NCBI GenBank assembly: GCA_019119615.1
Contig: DWWQ01000040.1
Location: 17,287 to 81,286 of the forward strand
Direction of reading: 5' to 3'
Length of the DNA: 64,000 nt
Source: Candidatus Alistipes stercoravium
Lineage (GTDB): Bacteria > Bacteroidota > Bacteroidia > Bacteroidales > Rikenellaceae
In this document: one piece after another, positions 63,201-64,000 of the stretch
Layout: each line of letters begins with the position of its first letter
Numbering within the stretch: position 1 is the stretch's first letter
Translations under genes and position numbers: made by a program
The notes under the pieces: generated by a model
The model's database searches: none
What the model was told of the DNA's origin: nothing
The model's input: the letters and a program-made list of their open reading frames with translations, nothing else

Positions 63201-64000
63201 CGCCTATGCCGGAGCCTTCGATTCGATTACGGAGTTCCCGCGCAGCAAGTTCTTCGGCGTCGATACGCGCGATGCGAACGGGGCCTCGTTCATCGAGCTG
63301 CTCATCCGTTACGGGCAGCGCTACCAGACCGAGCGCAACAACGCCCAGCAGAGTCTCTTCGGCGGCGACGGGCATGTCGATATCCAGCGCCCCCTGACCC
63401 CCTCCTGTGCCGACTGGAGCCAGCTTGAAAAACTCTCGAAGGAGCGCGAGATGGTCGGGCTCTATCTTTCGGCGCATCCGCTCGACGATTACAAAATCAT
63501 CATCGACCACATGTGCAAGACGCAGCTCTCGGAGCTGGAGCACCTCGATGCGCTGAAGGGGCAGGAGTTTGCCGTGGCGGGCATGGTCGTCGGCGTGCAG
63601 AACCTGATGACCAAGACCGGAAAGCCCTGGGGGCGCTTCAAGCTGGAGGATTACAACGGCTCGCATGAGTTCGCCCTCTTCGGCAAGGATTACGAGAATT
63701 TCCGCAAGTATCTCTTCCCCGACTATTTCCTCCTGATCCGCGGAAAAGTGCAGCCGCGGCCCTACAACGACAAGGAGCTGGAGTTCAAGGTGCTGTCGAT
63801 GATGCAGCTCTCCGAGGTGCGGGATTCGATCCACGAGGTCTCGGTGCAGCTTCCCGTCGAGTCGGTTACCAATACGCTTGTCCACGAACTTGCGGAGCGG
63901 GTGCGGGCCTCGAAGGGCGATACGGTATTCCGGGTCTATATCTACGACAATGAAGCCCGCGTATCGTTGAATCTCTTTTCGAAGAGCTACAAGGTCTCCC
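60250..64000 (+). CDS. dnaE: DNA polymerase III subunit alpha (partial at window end)
   Basis: The replicative polymerase, open from ATG 60250 to the end of the window (1250 codons, no stop seen), close to full length for Bacteroidetes DnaE. The PHP domain starts at once (FVHLHVHSQYSILDG, then ITDHGDMFG; later CTNDVHF) and keeps the metal-binding His that E. coli has lost. It carries a charged insert of about 50 residues (KGKLKDKAAECEKRLAALG and following). The palm has PDIDVDFDDDGR (catalytic aspartates) and VGPGRGSAAGSAVAY; the fingers have GTFQFESAGMQ; a tail OB-fold domain begins near residue 1105 (EFAVAGMVVGVQNLMTKTGK). Confidence 0.97.
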   Translation, partial: MSQFVHLHVHSQYSILDGQASIQRLVDKAMADGQPGIAITDHGDMFGIKEFYNYVKKVKGKLKDKAAECEKRLAALGDGTEQAADTAAEIAACEKQLEELRAKMNFKPIIGCEVYVARRRLQDKEGKPDQSGYHLILLAKNLKGYHNLIKIVSKAWTEGFYMRPRTDRTEIEKYHEGLICCSACLAGEVPRAITDDDLEKAEESILWHKRVFGDDYYLELQLHKATVERANHEAYPMQLKVNRHLRELAAKHHIRMVCTNDVHFVDEDNAEAHDRLICLSTGKDLDDPKRMLYSKQEWLKTTAEMAAIFGETDPEAMQTTVDICNQVECYSIDHAPIMPTFEIPAEFGTEEEYRARYTEQDLYDEFTRDEHGNVVMSEEEGRKKIEKLGGYDKLYRIKLEADYLAKLTMEGAHRRYGEQLTDEQHERLIFELHIMKTMGFPGYFLIVQDFIRAAREELDVSVGPGRGSAAGSAVAYCLGITQIDPIAYDLLFERFLNPDRISLPDIDVDFDDDGRGRVLNWVTQKYGKEKVAHIITYGTMATKLAIKDVARVQKLPLPESDRLCKLVPDKIPDKKLNLQSAIDYVPELKEAEQSDNPVLRDTIRYAKMLEGNVRNTGVHACGTIICRDDITDWVPVSTADDKETGEKMLVTQYEGSVIEDTGLIKMDFLGLKTLSIIKDAVENVRQTKHIEVDIDDFSIINDKATYKLYGEGRTVGTFQFESAGMQKYLRELQPSTFEDLIAMNALYRPGPMDYIPDFIARKHGRSPIVYDIPVMEKYLKDTYGVTVYQEQVMLLSRLLANFTRGESDTLRKAMGKKLKDKLDALKPKFISGGQKNGHDKETLEKIWADWEKFASYAFNKSHATCYSWVAFQTAYLKANYPSEYMAAVLSRNLANIEQLTLYMNECKRMGISVLGPDINESVRTFSSNESGDVRFGLAAVKGVGEAAVDSIIAERRANGRFKDIYDFVERVNYTLVNRKCLENLAYAGAFDSITEFPRSKFFGVDTRDANGASFIELLIRYGQRYQTERNNAQQSLFGGDGHVDIQRPLTPSCADWSQLEKLSKEREMVGLYLSAHPLDDYKIIIDHMCKTQLSELEHLDALKGQEFAVAGMVVGVQNLMTKTGKPWGRFKLEDYNGSHEFALFGKDYENFRKYLFPDYFLLIRGKVQPRPYNDKELEFKVLSMMQLSEVRDSIHEVSVQLPVESVTNTLVHELAERVRASKGDTVFRVYIYDNEARVSLNLFSKSYKVS

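Overview
The window is a GC-rich, gene-dense chromosome segment from a Bacteroidales bacterium, most likely Alistipes or a close relative. The evidence is the Bacteroidetes-type promoters (TTTG or TTG, about 20 nt, then TAnnTTTGC) in front of many genes, the near absence of Shine-Dalgarno sequences, lipoproteins with CSDDD-type starts, and Bacteroidetes-restricted families (DUF4491, DUF3276/PUR, CarboxypepD_reg outer-membrane barrels, LytTR/LytS pairs). There is no transposon, prophage, CRISPR array or rRNA. One tRNA gene (Gly, anticodon CCC) is present. The taxon is my inference.

Layout. 0.1-3.8 kb: a methionine operon on the minus strand (metY-metX-hom) behind a leader that encodes a Met-rich peptide and can fold as terminator or antiterminator. 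4-11.4 kb: a minus-strand RND efflux operon (MFP, RND pump, OMF, TetR) diverging from an AraC regulator. 11.4-12.1 kb: a cobalamin riboswitch with its own promoter, followed by about 320 nt without a recognisable gene and a strong terminator. 12.2-18.8 kb: a seven-gene TetR/TolC/HlyD/ABC exporter operon of YbhGFSR type. 19-20 kb: a secreted choloylglycine (bile-salt) hydrolase family enzyme. 20-24.7 kb: a fimbrillin-like lipoprotein, an MscS channel, tRNA-Gly and an acyl-CoA ligase following lepA. 24.7-34.4 kb: housekeeping genes (lepA, lysA, EamA transporter, pheT, GH20 hexosaminidase, mazG). 34.5-40.8 kb: gamma-carbonic anhydrase, a LytS-type kinase and LytTR regulator, a Spy-like periplasmic protein and a large outer-membrane barrel. 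40.8-45.7 kb: a second TolC/HlyD/ABC-2 permease operon that lacks an ATPase. 45.8-54.9 kb: a domain-swapped deaminase/reductase, a metallophosphoesterase, a DcaP-like porin, DUF4491, a CapA-like protein, rubrerythrin, ettA and hisS. 55-64 kb: S41 protease, PUR-domain protein, DUF368 transporter, aroE, a double TonB_C protein, DUF2007 and dnaE, which runs off the end.

The most interesting signals are regulatory. The metY leader has the classic logic of ribosome-mediated transcription attenuation, but with methionine codons. The cobalamin riboswitch appears to be an orphan that drives a short transcript rather than a transporter. The three efflux systems and the bile-salt hydrolase fit a gut commensal facing bile and toxic lipophiles. 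All functional calls come from motif reading; no database search was run.
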